Program-made: the position numbers and the translations under genes
Shown here: in pieces, positions 62,840 to 63,577 of the stretch
How positions within the stretch are numbered: the first letter of the stretch is position 1
Layout of the letters: each line of letters opens with the position of its first letter
Notes under the pieces: model-generated
Databases searched by the model: none
The model's input: only the letters and a program-made list of their open reading frames with translations
What the model was told of the DNA's origin: nothing
DNA from: Bacteroidota bacterium
GTDB taxonomy: Bacteria > Bacteroidota > Bacteroidia > Chitinophagales > Chitinophagaceae
Direction: 5' to 3'
DNA length: 63,577 nucleotides
Assembly (NCBI GenBank): GCA_026391455.1
Contig: JAPLEH010000037.1
Location: forward strand, 1 to 63,577

Positions 62840-63470
62840 GGAGAGGGGGGAATGGAGATCCTACGCAATAATGAGATTGTATTTATTCGTGTCACGCAGA
62901 GGATAGGAGGTAAGGAGAAATACCGCCTTCGGCAGTATCATCCGTGTCCATCTGCGTTCATCTGCGGCCTAAATCATTGCCGAAGGCAATTGTATTATTT
63001 GTATTTAATTGTATTCATTCCTGCCTGCCGGCAGGCAAGCGTGCCATTCGTGTAATTAGTGGCCCTTTATCGCCGAAGGTTTACCTGCCGAAAGGCAGGC
63101 GATTTGTAGTCATCTGTATTATTTGTGTTCATCTGTGTTCATCTGTGGCTCACTCTCGCTGTTGGGCGACAAGCACACGGATTAGACGGCTTGCTTTCGT
63201 CGCGGCAACCTGGATTAGAACGGATTTTTACCGCTTCGCGCTAAATGCGGATTCATCTTTATTCAATTGTGTCCATCCGTGTCCATCTGCGTTCATCTGC
63301 GGCCTAAATCATTGCCGTAGGCAATTGTATTATTTGTGTTCATCTGTGTTCATTTGTGGCTCACTCTCGCCGCAGGTTTACCTGCCTGCACGCAAGCTTA
63401 CCACTTAGCACTTAAAACTTAGCACTTACAACCTACAACTTACAACCTACAACCTACCAGTAGCGTTGCG
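62810..63470. repeat. Dispersed intergenic repeat cluster, right copy
   Basis: 62810-63018 is an inverted near-copy of 47514-47722, both 209 bp. Beyond it are ATCTGTGTTCATCTGTGG-type periodic strings, GGTTTACCTGCC stems (near 63078 and 63371), and a module CACACGGATTAGACGGCTTGC matching the reverse complement of 47802-47830. I see no gene. Confidence 0.75.
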
Positions 63471-63577
63471 TTATAAATCAAAGATAGTCAATTGATTATC
63501 ATTTAGCTCTTTGAAATCTTGTTGTTGTACTGAGTTTTCGAATAGTTTTACTATTGGTATTTTTTCAAAAATACTGA
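63471..63577 (-). CDS. Partial gene, last 34 codons; C-terminus with clamp-binding-like motif
   Basis: The minus-strand frame that ends at stop TAA (63471-63473) reads SIFEKIPIVKLFENSVQQQD and ends NDNQLTIFDL. It continues beyond the window. The end QLTIFDL resembles the sliding-clamp-binding motif QLxLF seen at the C-termini of DNA polymerases, MutS and some DNA methyltransferases. EKIPIVKLFE is also reminiscent of the tail of type IIG or N6 methyltransferases. The call rests on 34 residues and is tentative. Confidence 0.35.
   Translation of the reverse strand, partial: SIFEKIPIVKLFENSVQQQDFKELNDNQLTIFDL

Overview
The window looks like a chromosomal segment of a Bacteroidota bacterium, most likely of the Chitinophagaceae. 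The evidence is Bacteroidota-type promoters (TTTG, 19 bp, TAnnTTTG), weak Shine-Dalgarno signals, a type IX secretion C-terminal domain, a TPR/LuxR-type regulator, and family-level matches such as DUF2490, DUF3667, DUF6600 and a SulP carrier with STAS. All functional calls come from reading the sequence; no database search was run.

Layout. (1) 1-850: a tRNA-Leu(GAG) locus with one intact gene, one disrupted copy and two 3' fragments, each fragment ending in the same terminator and carrying palindromic inserts. (2) 1.3-5.2 kb: a LytTR response regulator, a small membrane protein and a hybrid histidine kinase with CHASE3-like, HisKA, HATPase, REC and HPt parts. (3) 5.5-28.6 kb: an envelope-stress-like region with a lipoprotein carbonic anhydrase, outer-membrane proteins, an MprF-like protein, an unusual ABC exporter, MgtC/SapB, an HtrA protease, a YceI-like protein, a universal stress protein and a TolC/MacA/MacB-type efflux operon. 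Seven promoters here share one architecture: two TTCAACGA-like direct repeats exactly 21 bp apart with TTTGCC between them, 37-38 bp before a -7 box. This is the geometry expected for a LytTR regulator, so I propose a local regulon run by the two-component pair at 1.3-4.7 kb.

(4) 29.4-36.3 kb: an AT-rich accessory island resembling a defence locus. It holds a DUF4365 nuclease-like domain fused to a dynamin-like GTPase, a small membrane coiled-coil protein, an HTH protein and a KAP-type P-loop NTPase, with a complex nested palindrome at its left edge. (5) 36.3-41.1 kb: a decayed zone with a duplicated gene fragment and long tracts of degenerate 21-bp (heptad) repeats. (6) 41.2-47.1 kb: a TPR/LuxR-type regulator, a tiny membrane protein and a 1250-residue beta-helix protein with a type IX sorting domain. 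(7) 47.1-48.0 and 62.75-63.45 kb: dispersed-repeat clusters containing a 209-bp inverted repeat that flanks 15 kb of ordinary genes: a YD-like secreted protein, DUF3667, MazG, an NtrY-like kinase, SulP, a cupin/ATP-grasp/glutamine-amidotransferase cluster, an amidohydrolase and an amidase. The right edge cuts a minus-strand gene ending in a clamp-binding-like motif.

The best candidates for something undescribed are the 21-bp direct-repeat regulon, the DUF4365-dynamin fusion, and the ATP-grasp/amidotransferase pair.
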